Shown: one piece after another, positions 34,878 through 44,387 of the stretch
How the letters are laid out: each line of letters begins with the position of its first letter
Numbering within the stretch: position 1 is the first letter of the stretch
From: Sipunculus nudus
Lineage: Eukaryota > Annelida > Sipuncula > Golfingiida > Sipunculidae
NCBI GenBank assembly: GCA_026874595.1
Contig: JAPPUL010000079.1
Location: 1,481,001 to 1,545,000 of the forward strand
Length of the DNA stretch: 64,000 bases
Direction of reading: 5' to 3'
The notes under the pieces: model-generated
What the model was told of the DNA's origin: nothing
Databases searched by the model: none
The model's input: only the letters and a program-made list of their open reading frames with translations
Made by a program: the position numbers and the translations under genes

Positions 34878-35885
34878 ATGGATAAGATATATAAAGAGGC
34901 ATCATATTACAAAAAGGAAGAAGGTGGGCGGATACGGTGCGAGTTATGCCCATTTAATTGCAGGGTAAAAGAAGGTGTCATAGCCCGTTGTATGGGACGA
35001 GAGAATGTAGGGGGCATATTTTATGCAAAAAACTATGGCAAGACAACGAGTTTACAAGTAGATCAGATAGAGAAAAAGCCGTTATATCATTTTCATCCAG
35101 GCACTAAGATATTGTCGATAGCCGGCAACAGTTGTAATTTAGGCTGTACATTTTGCCAAAACTGGAGCATATCGCAAGAAGAACATGTAACAAAAGAGCT
35201 TAAGCTTGAAGAACTAGTAAATATTTTAAATAACAACAAATACCTTGGAGTAGCATATACCTACAGTGAGCCGTTGATGTGGTATGAATATGTATATGAC
35301 AGTGCCAAAAAGCTAAAGCAATTGGGCTATAAAACAGTCCTAATAACTAATGGGACAATAAACAAAGAGCCGTTAAAAGAGCTTTTGCCATATATAGACG
35401 GTATAAATATAGATTTAAAAGGGATAGAAAGCAGTTATTATAAGAAAGTATGTAAAGGGTTATTAGAACCTGTGCTTGAAAATATAAAGTTAATAAGCGA
35501 TACGAAGAGGGCGGGACAGGTGCTTGAACTTACAAATCTATTAATACCGACATTAAATGATAGTAAAGAAGCTATTAGGAAGCTAATAGATTTCATATAT
35601 AGCGTAGATAAAGATATCCCACTCCATTTAAGCGCATATCATCCTGATTATAAATTAAAAATAGAAGCAACAGGGTATAAAGTATTAAAAGAAGCGTACG
35701 CTATGGCAAAAGAGAAGTTAAATCATGTATATGTGGGTAATGCAATGATAGAAGGGTTTTCCGATACCTATTGTTCAAGATGTAAATGCTTATTAATAAA
35801 AAGAGATATGCAAGGAGTAAAGCAATTGGGGATAGCGGATGGGCGTTGTAGGGGTTGTGGGGAGAGTGTGCCTGTAGTAATGTAA
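34878..35885 (+). CDS. amrS: AmrS-type radical SAM protein
   Basis: A radical SAM protein of the AmmeMemoRadiSam system. The cluster ligand motif is CNLGCTFCQNWSISQEE. An N-terminal CELCPFNCRVKEGVIARCMGRENVGG and a C-terminal CSRCKCLLIKRD...CRGCG cysteine cluster are both typical of AmrS. At 335 residues the length is normal. The other two members (AmrA/AMMECR1-type and AmrB/Memo-type) are not in the window. The reaction of this system is not something I can name from sequence. Confidence 0.85.
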   Translation: MDKIYKEASYYKKEEGGRIRCELCPFNCRVKEGVIARCMGRENVGGIFYAKNYGKTTSLQVDQIEKKPLYHFHPGTKILSIAGNSCNLGCTFCQNWSISQEEHVTKELKLEELVNILNNNKYLGVAYTYSEPLMWYEYVYDSAKKLKQLGYKTVLITNGTINKEPLKELLPYIDGINIDLKGIESSYYKKVCKGLLEPVLENIKLISDTKRAGQVLELTNLLIPTLNDSKEAIRKLIDFIYSVDKDIPLHLSAYHPDYKLKIEATGYKVLKEAYAMAKEKLNHVYVGNAMIEGFSDTYCSRCKCLLIKRDMQGVKQLGIADGRCRGCGESVPVVM

Positions 35886-35911
35886 AATATAGTAGTGTGT
35901 GATGTAATGGA

Positions 35912-35940
35912 TTGACTTTTAGCAGTCAAAATGTTATAGT
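35912..35940 (+). promoter_or_regulatory. Near-consensus promoter with an inverted repeat over its -35 box
   Basis: TTGACT (35912-35917) and TATAGT (35935-35940) are 17 bp apart. TTGACT forms a perfect 6-bp inverted repeat with AGTCAA at 35924-35929, so the -35 and spacer are palindromic, a possible operator. It points toward the lipoprotein gene at 35994. Confidence 0.6.
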
Positions 35941-35993
35941 TATGAACCAGTTATCCTTAAAGGGACAGTATCTTAATAGAGTAGCAAATAGAT

Positions 35994-36731
35994 TTGAAGT
36001 GTAAAATAGAGTTTAAGAACAAAGAGAAAAGTTTTATAATAAAAGATGTGATAATAATAGTATTATGTCTCCTACCGTTTCTCCTATCCTGTGAGAGTAA
36101 AAAACCAGAGTATATAAGCTTTGAGGATTATAGCTATTTAAAGCGCCCTAATAAAGTATTATTTTTATTAAAGCTCACAGTAGACAAAGCATACGACACA
36201 GCATTAGACGATCTTGGCAAGAGAGTAAACGCGGCTATAGAAGGACATAATTTTAAGAAAGCTTATAGAAAGACTTTTGTAAATACTTTGAATAAGGAAC
36301 AAGATGGGATTGTAAAAAGGCTTATTGTGGATGTTGGAATAATAGGAGAGGATATAAGTAAAGAGAATATAAAATACTTTGGAGTAAAAGAATATCCAAA
36401 AGGGATAAGCTCGGGTTATGATCTTGTTTTAGAAGTAGAAGTTGCCTCACTGTTATTTTTTGAGGGAGGGCTTATGCATTTTATTCAACGAGCATCAGTA
36501 GGGCTTCGGGATGCAAAGGTAAAAAAGTACTATCTTAGCTTATCAGACAAATTTACAAATAAATCAGTTGCAAAGCTAACAGTACTATCACGTGATAAAA
36601 GTAAATTACTAAAGCTAGTGGAAAAGCTAATGGTTACGAACGTGGAGAAGATAAACAAGTATTTATTAAACAAGATGTCAAGCCCCAAAAAGTCTGATAT
36701 AACTCCATTACTATTAGAGTTACAAAAATAA
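35994..36731 (+). CDS. Hypothetical lipoprotein
   Basis: The 245-residue protein begins MKCKIEFKNKEKSFIIKDVIIIVLCLLPFLLSCES: a long positively charged start, a hydrophobic core and a lipobox LLSC, so it is very likely lipidated. The mature part has no recognised domain; helices and strands alternate (YGFELVLEVEVASLLFF). The start is TTG (35994), the promoter is 50-80 bp upstream, and a 13-bp repeat array starts across its stop codon. Function unknown. Confidence 0.75.
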   Translation: MKCKIEFKNKEKSFIIKDVIIIVLCLLPFLLSCESKKPEYISFEDYSYLKRPNKVLFLLKLTVDKAYDTALDDLGKRVNAAIEGHNFKKAYRKTFVNTLNKEQDGIVKRLIVDVGIIGEDISKENIKYFGVKEYPKGISSGYDLVLEVEVASLLFFEGGLMHFIQRASVGLRDAKVKKYYLSLSDKFTNKSVAKLTVLSRDKSKLLKLVEKLMVTNVEKINKYLLNKMSSPKKSDITPLLLELQK

Positions 36732-36790
36732 AACTCATAAATAAAACTCATAAATAAAACTCATAAAGAAAACTGATAAAGAAAACTGAT
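36726..36790 (+). repeat. Five-copy 13-bp repeat across a stop codon
   Basis: AAATAAAACTCAT occurs three times, then AAAGAAAACTGAT twice. The first copy holds the stop codon of the upstream lipoprotein gene. It ends before the EVE gene. Confidence 0.95.
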
Positions 36791-36843
36791 AAAGAAGGTT
36801 TAATGATATTTAAATAGACTATTTTAAAGTAGATATAATTATT

Positions 36844-37320
36844 ATGAGATTAAAAAGATATTGGTTATTTAAGACAGAACCCTCAGTATATTCATTTGAT
36901 GATTTGAAGCGTGAAAAGGATAAGACAACCTGTTGGGATGGGATAAGGAATTATCAAGCTAGGAACTATTTACGTGATGAGATTAAGAACGGGGACATGG
37001 TGCTTATTTATCATTCAAACTGTAAGGACAAGGGTGTTGTTGGGGTTGCTGAGGTTGTTAGAGAGGGATATGTAGATGATACGGCTTTTTTGGAAGGACA
37101 GAGATATTATGACAAAAAGTCGGATAAAAGCAATCCAAGATGGTATATGGTAGATGTAAAATGGGTTATGTCTTTTAAGAGTCTTGTTAGTTTAGAGGCT
37201 ATAAAGGCAAATGCAAAGTTATCTGATATGCTTTTGGTAAGGCCTGGGCAGCGACTTTCCATACAGCCGGTTAGCGAGAATGAATTTAATATTATTAAGA
37301 TTATGGGCGAGGGCCAGTAG
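36844..37320 (+). CDS. EVE domain protein
   Basis: A 158-residue protein composed of one EVE domain (PUA-like fold), which binds modified bases in DNA or RNA. Motifs: YWLFKTEPSVYSFDDL, WDGIRNYQARNYLRDEIKNGDMVLIYHSN, GVVGVAEVVREGY, and PRWYMVDVKWVMSF. In some phyla EVE proteins are linked to restriction of modified DNA, but no partner gene is next to this one; the neighbours are a lipoprotein and convergent ruvB. Likely a housekeeping reader. Confidence 0.9.
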   Translation: MRLKRYWLFKTEPSVYSFDDLKREKDKTTCWDGIRNYQARNYLRDEIKNGDMVLIYHSNCKDKGVVGVAEVVREGYVDDTAFLEGQRYYDKKSDKSNPRWYMVDVKWVMSFKSLVSLEAIKANAKLSDMLLVRPGQRLSIQPVSENEFNIIKIMGEGQ

Positions 37321-37345
37321 TTTAGTTTTTGTTTAGAATTGTTGT

Positions 37346-38368
37346 TTAGAACAAGTTGTTATTTTCGATTACTTTATTGAAGTATTTATGACAATAGTTA
37401 GTAGTAGTTCTGCCTCTTGGAGTTCTTGCAAGAAAGCCTTTTTGAATTAAGTAGGGCTCATAAACGTCCTCTATGGTATCAGGTGTTTCTCCAAGCGAAA
37501 CACCAAGGGTCTCAAGACCAACCGGCCCGCCATTATATTGCTCAATTATTAGTTTTAAAAGCCTGCGATCCATCATATCAAGACCCTCTGCATCTATTTG
37601 GAGCCTCTCTAATGTCTTATTTACTATTTCTAAGTTTACTTGTCCAGATCCCTCAACTTGAGAAAAATCCCGTACCCTCCTCATTATCCGGTTAACTACT
37701 CGCGGAGTTCCACGTGATCTGCTTGCAATCTCAAAAGCACTACTATCATCTATATCAAGACTCATAAAACTAGCTGTACGCTTTACAATATCCACCAACA
37801 CTTCTTTATTATAGAAATCCAATCTATCTATTATCCCAAATCGTGCCAAAAAGGGACTTGTTAATAAACCAGTTTTAGTTGTTGCTCCGATTAGTGTGAA
37901 TTTTTGTAGAGGAAGTGTAATAAATCTTGCACCTGCTCCTTTGCCAATTACTATATCAAGCTTAAAATCTTCCATCGCACTATATAATAATTCTTCTACG
38001 GCAGGCTTTAAGCGGTGTATCTCGTCTATGAAAAAGACATCGTTTTTAGCAAGACTACTTAAATGTGAGGCAATATCACCCGTCTTTTCTAAAACAGGAG
38101 CCTGAACTATCTTTAACCCAACTCCAAGTTCATTTGCGATTATATTTGCAAACGTTGTCTTACCAAGTCCTGGCGGACCATGTAAGAGTATATGATCAAG
38201 GGAATCGCCTCTTGCCTTTGCCGCCTTTATATATACTTTTAGATTTTCTTTTATCTCCTCTTGTCCGATGAACTCTTCAAGAGTCTTTGGACGGTATGTA
38301 CTATTAGAATCAGTACTAGAATCAGTACTTAACTTGCTCCCGGATACCACCCGCTCTTCCTTTTTCAA
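37346..38368 (-). CDS. ruvB: Holliday junction DNA helicase RuvB
   Basis: RuvB is the AAA+ motor that drives branch migration with RuvA. Walker A HGPPGLGKTT, Walker B FIDEIHRL, sensor IGATTKTGLL and the winged-helix end RTPRGRTTTN are present. The 340-residue length is normal. It lies 90 bp downstream of ruvA (minus strand) in the order yebC-ruvC-ruvA-ruvB. Confidence 0.96.
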   Translation of the reverse strand: MKKEERVVSGSKLSTDSSTDSNSTYRPKTLEEFIGQEEIKENLKVYIKAAKARGDSLDHILLHGPPGLGKTTFANIIANELGVGLKIVQAPVLEKTGDIASHLSSLAKNDVFFIDEIHRLKPAVEELLYSAMEDFKLDIVIGKGAGARFITLPLQKFTLIGATTKTGLLTSPFLARFGIIDRLDFYNKEVLVDIVKRTASFMSLDIDDSSAFEIASRSRGTPRVVNRIMRRVRDFSQVEGSGQVNLEIVNKTLERLQIDAEGLDMMDRRLLKLIIEQYNGGPVGLETLGVSLGETPDTIEDVYEPYLIQKGFLARTPRGRTTTNYCHKYFNKVIENNNLF

Positions 38369-38458
38369 AAACCTTACCCCTTAATATTTTATTATTTATA
38401 TATTGTTTATATATTGTTTATAATAGTAACTAATTGCTTCGGCTTTATTACTATAATC

Positions 38459-39079
38459 TTACCTTTTGTTAAACCAAATTAATACTTCCTTAAGCAAATC
38501 CTCCGTACTCCTTTTATCCTCACCTGAAACTCCAACATCTAATAATACTTCCTTAAGTGCCGCTCCTGACTCAGCCTCACTATAACCTAGTTCCTTTAAT
38601 GCCTCAATAACTAGCCGATTTTTATTTTGTAATATATCAGAACCTATATAAGCACTATCACTATATAGGGAAAGCTTCTCCACTTTGCTTTTAAGCTCAA
38701 GGTTTAGCCGCTCACTAGTTTTCTTGCCAAGGCCACTAACAATGCTACTTAGTTCCTTAACTGATCCGCTTTTTATGTAGGCTATTAGCTCTTCTGTCTT
38801 TATTTGGAGGAGTATGTTTTGTGCAAGCTTGCTTCCTACTCCTTGTACGCTTAGAAGCAACAAAAAGACCTCCCGCTCAAGCTCATCTACAAATCCATAT
38901 AACTCAAATATCGGCTCCTTATACATTAAATGCGTATATACTCTAACCTTCTCCCCTCGCTTAGGAAGTGCTGCTTTTAACTTCTTTGTTATATTTAGCT
39001 TATAGCCTATATTCCCGCTCTTTAGTATTACAAAAGATTCTCTACATACTTCTAATTCCCCTTCTATATAGTCTATCAC
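38459..39079 (-). CDS. ruvA: Holliday junction DNA helicase RuvA
   Basis: RuvA binds four-way junctions and stimulates RuvB. MIDYIEGELEVCRESFVILKSGNIGYKLNIT is the OB-fold N-terminus; LLSVQGVGSKLAQNIL and VSGLGKKTSERLNLELK are the HhH motifs. The C-terminal domain III (ALKELGYSEAESGAALKEVL) contacts RuvB. 206 residues, normal. Its ATG overlaps the ruvC stop by 4 bp. Confidence 0.96.
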   Translation of the reverse strand: MIDYIEGELEVCRESFVILKSGNIGYKLNITKKLKAALPKRGEKVRVYTHLMYKEPIFELYGFVDELEREVFLLLLSVQGVGSKLAQNILLQIKTEELIAYIKSGSVKELSSIVSGLGKKTSERLNLELKSKVEKLSLYSDSAYIGSDILQNKNRLVIEALKELGYSEAESGAALKEVLLDVGVSGEDKRSTEDLLKEVLIWFNKR

Positions 39080-39564
39080 CTTCTTATATCTCCATCTTTT
39101 ATTACGTTTAAATGGTATATTGCAAGCGCCAGGCCATCTGAGGCATCTGCTGGCTTTATAAGCTCTTCTAGTCTAAGAAGCTTTTGAACCATACTCATAA
39201 CTTGAGCCTTCGGCGCATCTCCATAACCGCTTATTCCAAGCTTTAGCTCTTTAGGACCATATTCATATACACTATAGCCACACTCAAAACACGCAAGCAT
39301 TAATACTCCTCGTGCATGGCTTACCTTTATCCCGCTACTTCGGTTTCGTGCAAAGTATAATTCCTCCATTGCTACTGTCGTTGGCTTATATTCTTTTAAC
39401 TTAGATTTTAATTCCTTGTGTATGTAATATAACTTCTCTTCTAACCGTATTTCTTTATCTGGCTTTATCGTCCCATACCCTATCAATTTATACTCGTTGC
39501 CTATGCTCTCTATTATTCCATACCCCGTCGTCGTAAGACCAGGATCTATTCCAAATGCCTTCAT
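39076..39564 (-). CDS. ruvC: Crossover junction endonuclease RuvC
   Basis: RuvC cleaves Holliday junctions with symmetric nicks. Acidic catalytic residues are visible: FGIDPGLTTTGYGIIE (first Asp), VAMEELYFARN (Glu), and ADASDGLALAIYHL (Asp pair). 162 residues, usual length. The end overlaps ruvA, giving a compact operon with shared translation. Confidence 0.96.
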   Translation of the reverse strand: MKAFGIDPGLTTTGYGIIESIGNEYKLIGYGTIKPDKEIRLEEKLYYIHKELKSKLKEYKPTTVAMEELYFARNRSSGIKVSHARGVLMLACFECGYSVYEYGPKELKLGISGYGDAPKAQVMSMVQKLLRLEELIKPADASDGLALAIYHLNVIKDGDIRR

Positions 39565-39616
39565 CTTTCCACTAATTTGCCTTTACTTTTCATTATAACT
39601 TTGCTTTAACAAAAAC

Positions 39617-39655
39617 TTCAAATAATGCTTTCAAATAATGCTTTCAAATAATGCT
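39617..39655 (-). repeat. Three-copy 13-bp repeat downstream of yebC
   Basis: TTCAAATAATGCT occurs three times exactly, immediately downstream of the yebC stop codon and upstream of ruvC. Confidence 0.95.
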
Positions 39656-39656
39656 C

Positions 39657-40373
39657 TCAAAAATCAAAATTCGTTGATACGCTTTGAACATCCTCATTAT
39701 CTTCTAATAATTCAACTATCCGCATTATCCGTTGAGCCTCCGATTCGTTAAGATTTACAAGGTTTTGCGCTATCCAACTTATACTTGCACTCTCTACTTT
39801 AAAATTACCCCTCTCAAGCGCTTCTTTCATCCTATCGTAGTTTTTGATGTCTGTGTATATCGTAATAAGCTCATCTATATCCACGTTAAGTGCCTCCTCC
39901 TCTATCCCCAATTCCATTACCTCATCCTCCCTATCCTTTTCTACATTCAATATGAACACACCCTGCTTCTCAAACATCCAAAGAACGCTCCCACTTGAGC
40001 TAAGGCTTCCTCCGTTTTTTGACAATATCGTTCTTATCTCTGCTACCGTACGGTTTTTGTTGTCTGTTAATATGTCTATTACGCAGGCAACACCGTTTGG
40101 AAGATAGCCTTCGTAGACAAGTTCCTCATAATTTACTCCCGGTAGTTCCCCTGTCCCCTTCTTTATCGCTCGTTCTATGTTGTTTGACGGCATGTTTGCT
40201 TCTTTTGCCTTTTGCACTGCAAGTCTAAGCTTCGGATTTGAATCTGCATCACCACCGCCGCTCTTTGCTGCTACTGTTATCTCTCGTATTATCTTTGTGA
40301 ATAGTTTACCTCGCTTTGCATCTGCATTCGCTTTCTTATGCTTTATTGAGTGCCACTTAGAATGTCCTGACAT
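39657..40373 (-). CDS. yebC: YebC/TACO1 family translational/transcriptional regulator
   Basis: MSGHSKWHSIKHKKANADAKRGKLFTKIIREITVAAKSGGGD and NIERAIKKGTGELPGVNYEELVYEGYLPNGVA are unmistakable. The family includes bacterial DNA-binding regulators and translation factors that relieve polyproline stalling. 238 residues is normal. It heads the ruvC-ruvA-ruvB run, a common arrangement. Confidence 0.95.
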   Translation of the reverse strand: MSGHSKWHSIKHKKANADAKRGKLFTKIIREITVAAKSGGGDADSNPKLRLAVQKAKEANMPSNNIERAIKKGTGELPGVNYEELVYEGYLPNGVACVIDILTDNKNRTVAEIRTILSKNGGSLSSSGSVLWMFEKQGVFILNVEKDREDEVMELGIEEEALNVDIDELITIYTDIKNYDRMKEALERGNFKVESASISWIAQNLVNLNESEAQRIMRIVELLEDNEDVQSVSTNFDF

Positions 40374-40517
40374 GTCTTCCTTCTCCTATAACTTATAGTT
40401 TCTATAACTTCTTTTTAAATTTAGTTTCTTAAAGCTAGTTTTAATTCTAATTAGACCTTTTGTTTCAATATTAATAATTTTATCTAAATTACACTCATAC
40501 CTTTTTTTTTTAAAATA

Positions 40518-41549
40518 CTATCTCCTCCTGGAGACGTTATATAGGTGAAACATATAAGGTTTTACCTCACCTTCTTCCCTCGATAGTTCTTGCGCTTTTT
40601 TAAAGCTGCTTACTATATCTTTTTCTAATAAATATGATTTGTAGAGGTTTAATGTGAACTTGGAAAAACTTACATCTGGAATCTTCCATACTGTCCCAAT
40701 TATATTATTTACACCAAGTCCAAGCAGCTTTAGGGTAAGTGATGAATCCCTTTCTCCTATTGCTCCTGTCATACAAGCGTTTAAAAATAAAAGCTTTGGC
40801 GGATTTAAAAGTGCGTTAATATCATTAGCTTGAAATATAACATCATCGTTTATACGTAAGCCTGATACATTCTCTTTTGTATCCCCATGTCCTATGAAAT
40901 GTATTATGTCATACAGCTCAAGCAGATTTATAAATTCTGTCTTCTCAAGTGGCTTGCTTAGAAAATCTACCTCTACTTTAGCATTTAGATTTTCTAATCC
41001 TTCTAAAATGTCAAGACCCTCCTCATACCCTGTCTTTGAGTCTCCTAAAGGATCTACTATAAGCAATAGCGATAAATAATCTTCTAAAGAAGACTCAGAA
41101 TCTAGTTCATCTTCTTCAAGGCTTAGTTTCTTTAACTCTATATTCCGTGTTAGCACCTTCCTTTCTATTAGCATCTTTTTGTCTTTCTTTATTAACTCTA
41201 TTGGTAAATTGCCTAAAATATCATGGATAAATACAGTTAGAGGTTTAGCACTCTCAAATAAAATACTATCTATTGCATCTAGCTTAGCCTCTTCTCCATC
41301 TAAAAATAACAGTTTATATACATCTATCCCAATTTCTCTATAAACAGTGTTTAAATCCACTGAATTATAATCTAGTGTCAGCAAACTATTTATTACATCG
41401 TCATACAATGTCTTATTAAACTTGTTTTTGTAGCTTATTAAGGTTGGAGTACCTTCTTTTGATAATATAAGTAGCCTTATGCATATCATGTTATTATCAT
41501 CAAGACTTAGGCTCATAATGTCTTGGATGTTATTTTCCTTATTTTCCAT
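40518..41549 (-). CDS. CHAT-domain (caspase-like) protein
   Basis: A 343-residue protein. The C-terminal half has the CHAT pattern: IIHFIGHGD with the catalytic His, and LLFLNACMTGAIGE with the catalytic Cys, then GVNNIIGTVWKIPD. The N-terminal half (residues 1-150) has no recognised domain but is mixed alpha/beta. CHAT proteases act in stress, cell-death and type III CRISPR-linked systems elsewhere, but no partner is visible. The neighbours are yebC (downstream) and metK (upstream). Its substrate is unknown. Confidence 0.8.
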   Translation of the reverse strand: MENKENNIQDIMSLSLDDNNMICIRLLILSKEGTPTLISYKNKFNKTLYDDVINSLLTLDYNSVDLNTVYREIGIDVYKLLFLDGEEAKLDAIDSILFESAKPLTVFIHDILGNLPIELIKKDKKMLIERKVLTRNIELKKLSLEEDELDSESSLEDYLSLLLIVDPLGDSKTGYEEGLDILEGLENLNAKVEVDFLSKPLEKTEFINLLELYDIIHFIGHGDTKENVSGLRINDDVIFQANDINALLNPPKLLFLNACMTGAIGERDSSLTLKLLGLGVNNIIGTVWKIPDVSFSKFTLNLYKSYLLEKDIVSSFKKAQELSREEGEVKPYMFHLYNVSRRR

Positions 41550-41663
41550 GAGAAGCGAAGCAATCTAAGAGCTTAATCTTTTGGGAACATAAAACCTTAT
41601 AGACTTGCTGTCTTTATTCCTTTAAACAATATCAAAAGAACTAGGTATAGATTTTAACGTGCT

Positions 41664-42800
41664 TTATAACTCTTTCTTCAATTCTTCGGATATCTTGGTG
41701 TCTTCCCAGGTAAAGTTTGATTCTAAACGACCAAAATGGCCATATGAGGCTGTTTTAAGGTATCGTGGCTTTCGTAAGTCAAGTTTTTCTATTATGCTTA
41801 AGGGTCGCAAATCAAAATATTTATTTATTATCTTTGCAATAGCATCCTCACTCTTTTTACCCGTCCCAAATGTATTAACATATACTGACACAGGCTCAGA
41901 TACACCTATAACATATCCAAATTGAACCTCGCAGCGATTACAAAGACCTGCTTTTACTAGATTCTTAGCCACGTATCGAGCCATGTAAGATGCACTCCTA
42001 TCTACCTTTGACGGGTCCTTCCCAGAAAATGCTCCTCCTCCATGTCGACTGTATCCTCCATAAGTGTCAACTATTATCTTTCGTCCGGTAAGTCCGCAAT
42101 CTCCATGTGGCCCGCCTATTACAAATCTACCTGTAGGGTTTATATATATCTTAAGATCATCATGCTTTATACCATCTTTTATAACAGGATTAATAACCTT
42201 ATCTATTATCCCGGCTTTAAGTTCCTCATTTGATACATCTTCCGTATGTTGAGACGATATTACTATTGAATCTATCCTTAGGGGTTTGTTGTTTTTATAT
42301 TCTACTGTTACCTGGCTCTTACTATCTGGTCGTAAATATGACAGCTCTCCTCCTTTTCTAACATCAGATAATTTCTTAACTAGTTTATGCGCAAGCACTA
42401 TAGGCAAAGGCATAAGTTCTTCTGTTTCATCAATTGCAAAACCAAACATTATGCCCTGATCTCCTGCTCCCCCTTTATCAACTCCTAAGGCTATGTCTTT
42501 TGATTGTTTTATTATACCGTTTTGTACGCAGCAGGTCTTATAATCAAACCCTATATTACTATCATTATAACCTATCTCTTCTATCGTATTGCGTACTATC
42601 TTTTGATAGTCTATATCTGCATGGGTTGTAATCTCGCCGGCAAGCATTACAAGTCCCGTTGATACCATTGTCTCGCAGGCTATACGTCCTTTAGGATCTT
42701 GTTCTAGTATTTTATCTACTATCGCATCTGATATTTGATCTGCTACTTTGTCAGGATGTCCCTCTGATACCGATTCTGATGTGAATATGAAATCTTTCAT
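41664..42800 (-). CDS. metK: S-adenosylmethionine synthetase
   Basis: MetK makes SAM from methionine and ATP. Present are [79 protein letters not shown] and [33 protein letters not shown]. 378 residues is the typical length. GAGGAATAAAG lies before the ATG. No SAM riboswitch is apparent upstream. Confidence 0.97.
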   Translation of the reverse strand: MKDFIFTSESVSEGHPDKVADQISDAIVDKILEQDPKGRIACETMVSTGLVMLAGEITTHADIDYQKIVRNTIEEIGYNDSNIGFDYKTCCVQNGIIKQSKDIALGVDKGGAGDQGIMFGFAIDETEELMPLPIVLAHKLVKKLSDVRKGGELSYLRPDSKSQVTVEYKNNKPLRIDSIVISSQHTEDVSNEELKAGIIDKVINPVIKDGIKHDDLKIYINPTGRFVIGGPHGDCGLTGRKIIVDTYGGYSRHGGGAFSGKDPSKVDRSASYMARYVAKNLVKAGLCNRCEVQFGYVIGVSEPVSVYVNTFGTGKKSEDAIAKIINKYFDLRPLSIIEKLDLRKPRYLKTASYGHFGRLESNFTWEDTKISEELKKEL

Positions 42801-42908
42801 ATATCTTTATTCCTCTTTTTTCTCTCCATTATGTTTTATCACCTATATTAATTATGAAAGCCTCTAAACTATAGCGCTTAATCCGCTAATATCCCTTTAA
42901 ACAAACAG

Positions 42909-43247
42909 TTATCCATACGACCTTAATGCCTCATCTTCATTTTCATATATTTCAAAAAAGCCCGTTAGTCTAGTAAGTTCAAATACCTTTCTTACAGCTT
43001 CATACATATTAATTATTTTTAAGCTTCCTCCTTTTTTTTTAAGCTGAGTGAATATAGATATCAAAGCCCCTATCCCTGAGCTGTCTACGTATGTTACCTT
43101 CTTTAGATTTACTATTATATCTTTCTTATCACGATTTGTTGCTTCTTTGATATGCTTCTTTATCAACGGAGTGCTTTCTAGATTTATTTCTCCTGTAATA
43201 TCAAATATTAGTACACCACTTTGGCTTTCGCGTAGTATTATTTCCAA
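42909..43247 (-). CDS. STAS-domain anti-sigma factor antagonist
   Basis: A 112-residue SpoIIAA-like STAS domain. The conserved region VDSSGIGALISIFTQLKKKGGSLKIINM holds the phosphorylatable serine (DSSG). Such proteins release a sigma factor by binding an anti-sigma kinase when dephosphorylated. No RsbW-like kinase or sigma factor gene is adjacent, so the partner is unknown. Confidence 0.9.
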   Translation of the reverse strand: MEIILRESQSGVLIFDITGEINLESTPLIKKHIKEATNRDKKDIIVNLKKVTYVDSSGIGALISIFTQLKKKGGSLKIINMYEAVRKVFELTRLTGFFEIYENEDEALRSYG

Positions 43248-43391
43248 AACGCCTCCGTATATTATTTTGTATTTATTACAAAGCCCTAAAGGTAATTATA
43301 ATATTTAATATAAACAAACTTAACCATACTATAATATTTTCATTAAGTAATCTAGATAATTTCTTATAACATTTTCCGTAAGCTATACAAA

Positions 43392-44387
43392 TTATACCAA
43401 TATAGCACTATTTATTCTATCTACTATCGGTTTTAGGTATTTTACTCCAGCTTCCGTATTTTCACATATTGCAGGATCTATCGGTATTTGTGCCAGTAGC
43501 GGTAAGTGCCATTCTTCTGATAACTCTTTTCCACCATCTTTGCCAAATACATATATCTTCTCTCCATCTGTCCCCTGGTAATAACTCATGTTTTCTACTA
43601 TCCCAAGTACATTTACTTGTAATTGTCTAAACATTCCTATCCCTTTCTTTACATCTGTTACAGACAACTTTTGTGGTGTCGTTACTACTATTGCTCCCGC
43701 TAAGTCTATTAATTGGCATAGTGATAGATGTACGTCGCCTGTGCCTGGTGGTAAGTCTACAAATAAATAATCCAGATCTCCCCATATAACATCAGATAAA
43801 AATTGCTTTACCACCCCATGCAACATCGGCCCACGCCATATCACCGGTTGTCCCGCATCTAGTAACGAACCTATTGATATGAACTTTATTCCATCATGTT
43901 CTATAGGTAGCATCTTATCATCGCTTGACGCCGAGGGCCTCCCATAATTCTCAAGTAACGTCGGTATGTTTGGTCCGTATATATCTCCGTCAAGTAATCC
44001 TACTTTGAAACCCGCTTCCTTAAATGCTTTTGCTATGTTTGTTGCTACTGTGCTCTTTCCAACCCCTCCCTTACCGCTTGATACTGCTATTATTCGTTTT
44101 ATGTTATCTAGTTTTATCTCTCTTTCTGGCGCTGCCTTTGCTGTGAAGTTTATATCTACGCTCTTTACTCCTGGTACCCGCATTATCGCTTCTTTACAAT
44201 CTGTTTCTATCTTTGTCTTTAATGGACAGCCTGATGTTGTAAGCTCAACTTGGGCCTTTACAGTAGTGCCGTCAATCTCTATCCATTCTGGCTTTGCCAT
44301 ATTAAGCGATACTAGATCCTTCCCAAGCTCCGGATCCATTACAGTCCTTAGCGCCCGCATTATTAAGTTTTTATCTATTGTACTCAT
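43392..44387 (-). CDS. mrp: Mrp/NBP35 family ATP-binding Fe-S carrier
   Basis: Mrp/ApbC carries iron-sulfur clusters. An N-terminal MIP18-like domain (residues 1-90) precedes the P-loop (VSSGKGGVGKSTVATNIAKAF), DGDIYGPNIP, WRGPMLHG, DYLFVDLPPGTGD and IVENMSYYQG. The two C-terminal cysteines of the usual CXXC are missing (position reads YQGTDGEK). That is seen in some homologues but would remove a common cluster ligand. The two domains are in the standard order at 331 residues. Confidence 0.92.
   Translation of the reverse strand: MSTIDKNLIMRALRTVMDPELGKDLVSLNMAKPEWIEIDGTTVKAQVELTTSGCPLKTKIETDCKEAIMRVPGVKSVDINFTAKAAPEREIKLDNIKRIIAVSSGKGGVGKSTVATNIAKAFKEAGFKVGLLDGDIYGPNIPTLLENYGRPSASSDDKMLPIEHDGIKFISIGSLLDAGQPVIWRGPMLHGVVKQFLSDVIWGDLDYLFVDLPPGTGDVHLSLCQLIDLAGAIVVTTPQKLSVTDVKKGIGMFRQLQVNVLGIVENMSYYQGTDGEKIYVFGKDGGKELSEEWHLPLLAQIPIDPAICENTEAGVKYLKPIVDRINSAILV

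Noticed and set aside
42801-42908. SAM riboswitch before metK
   Set aside because: No conserved helices or loops of the SAM riboswitch classes can be recognised in this short AT-rich leader.
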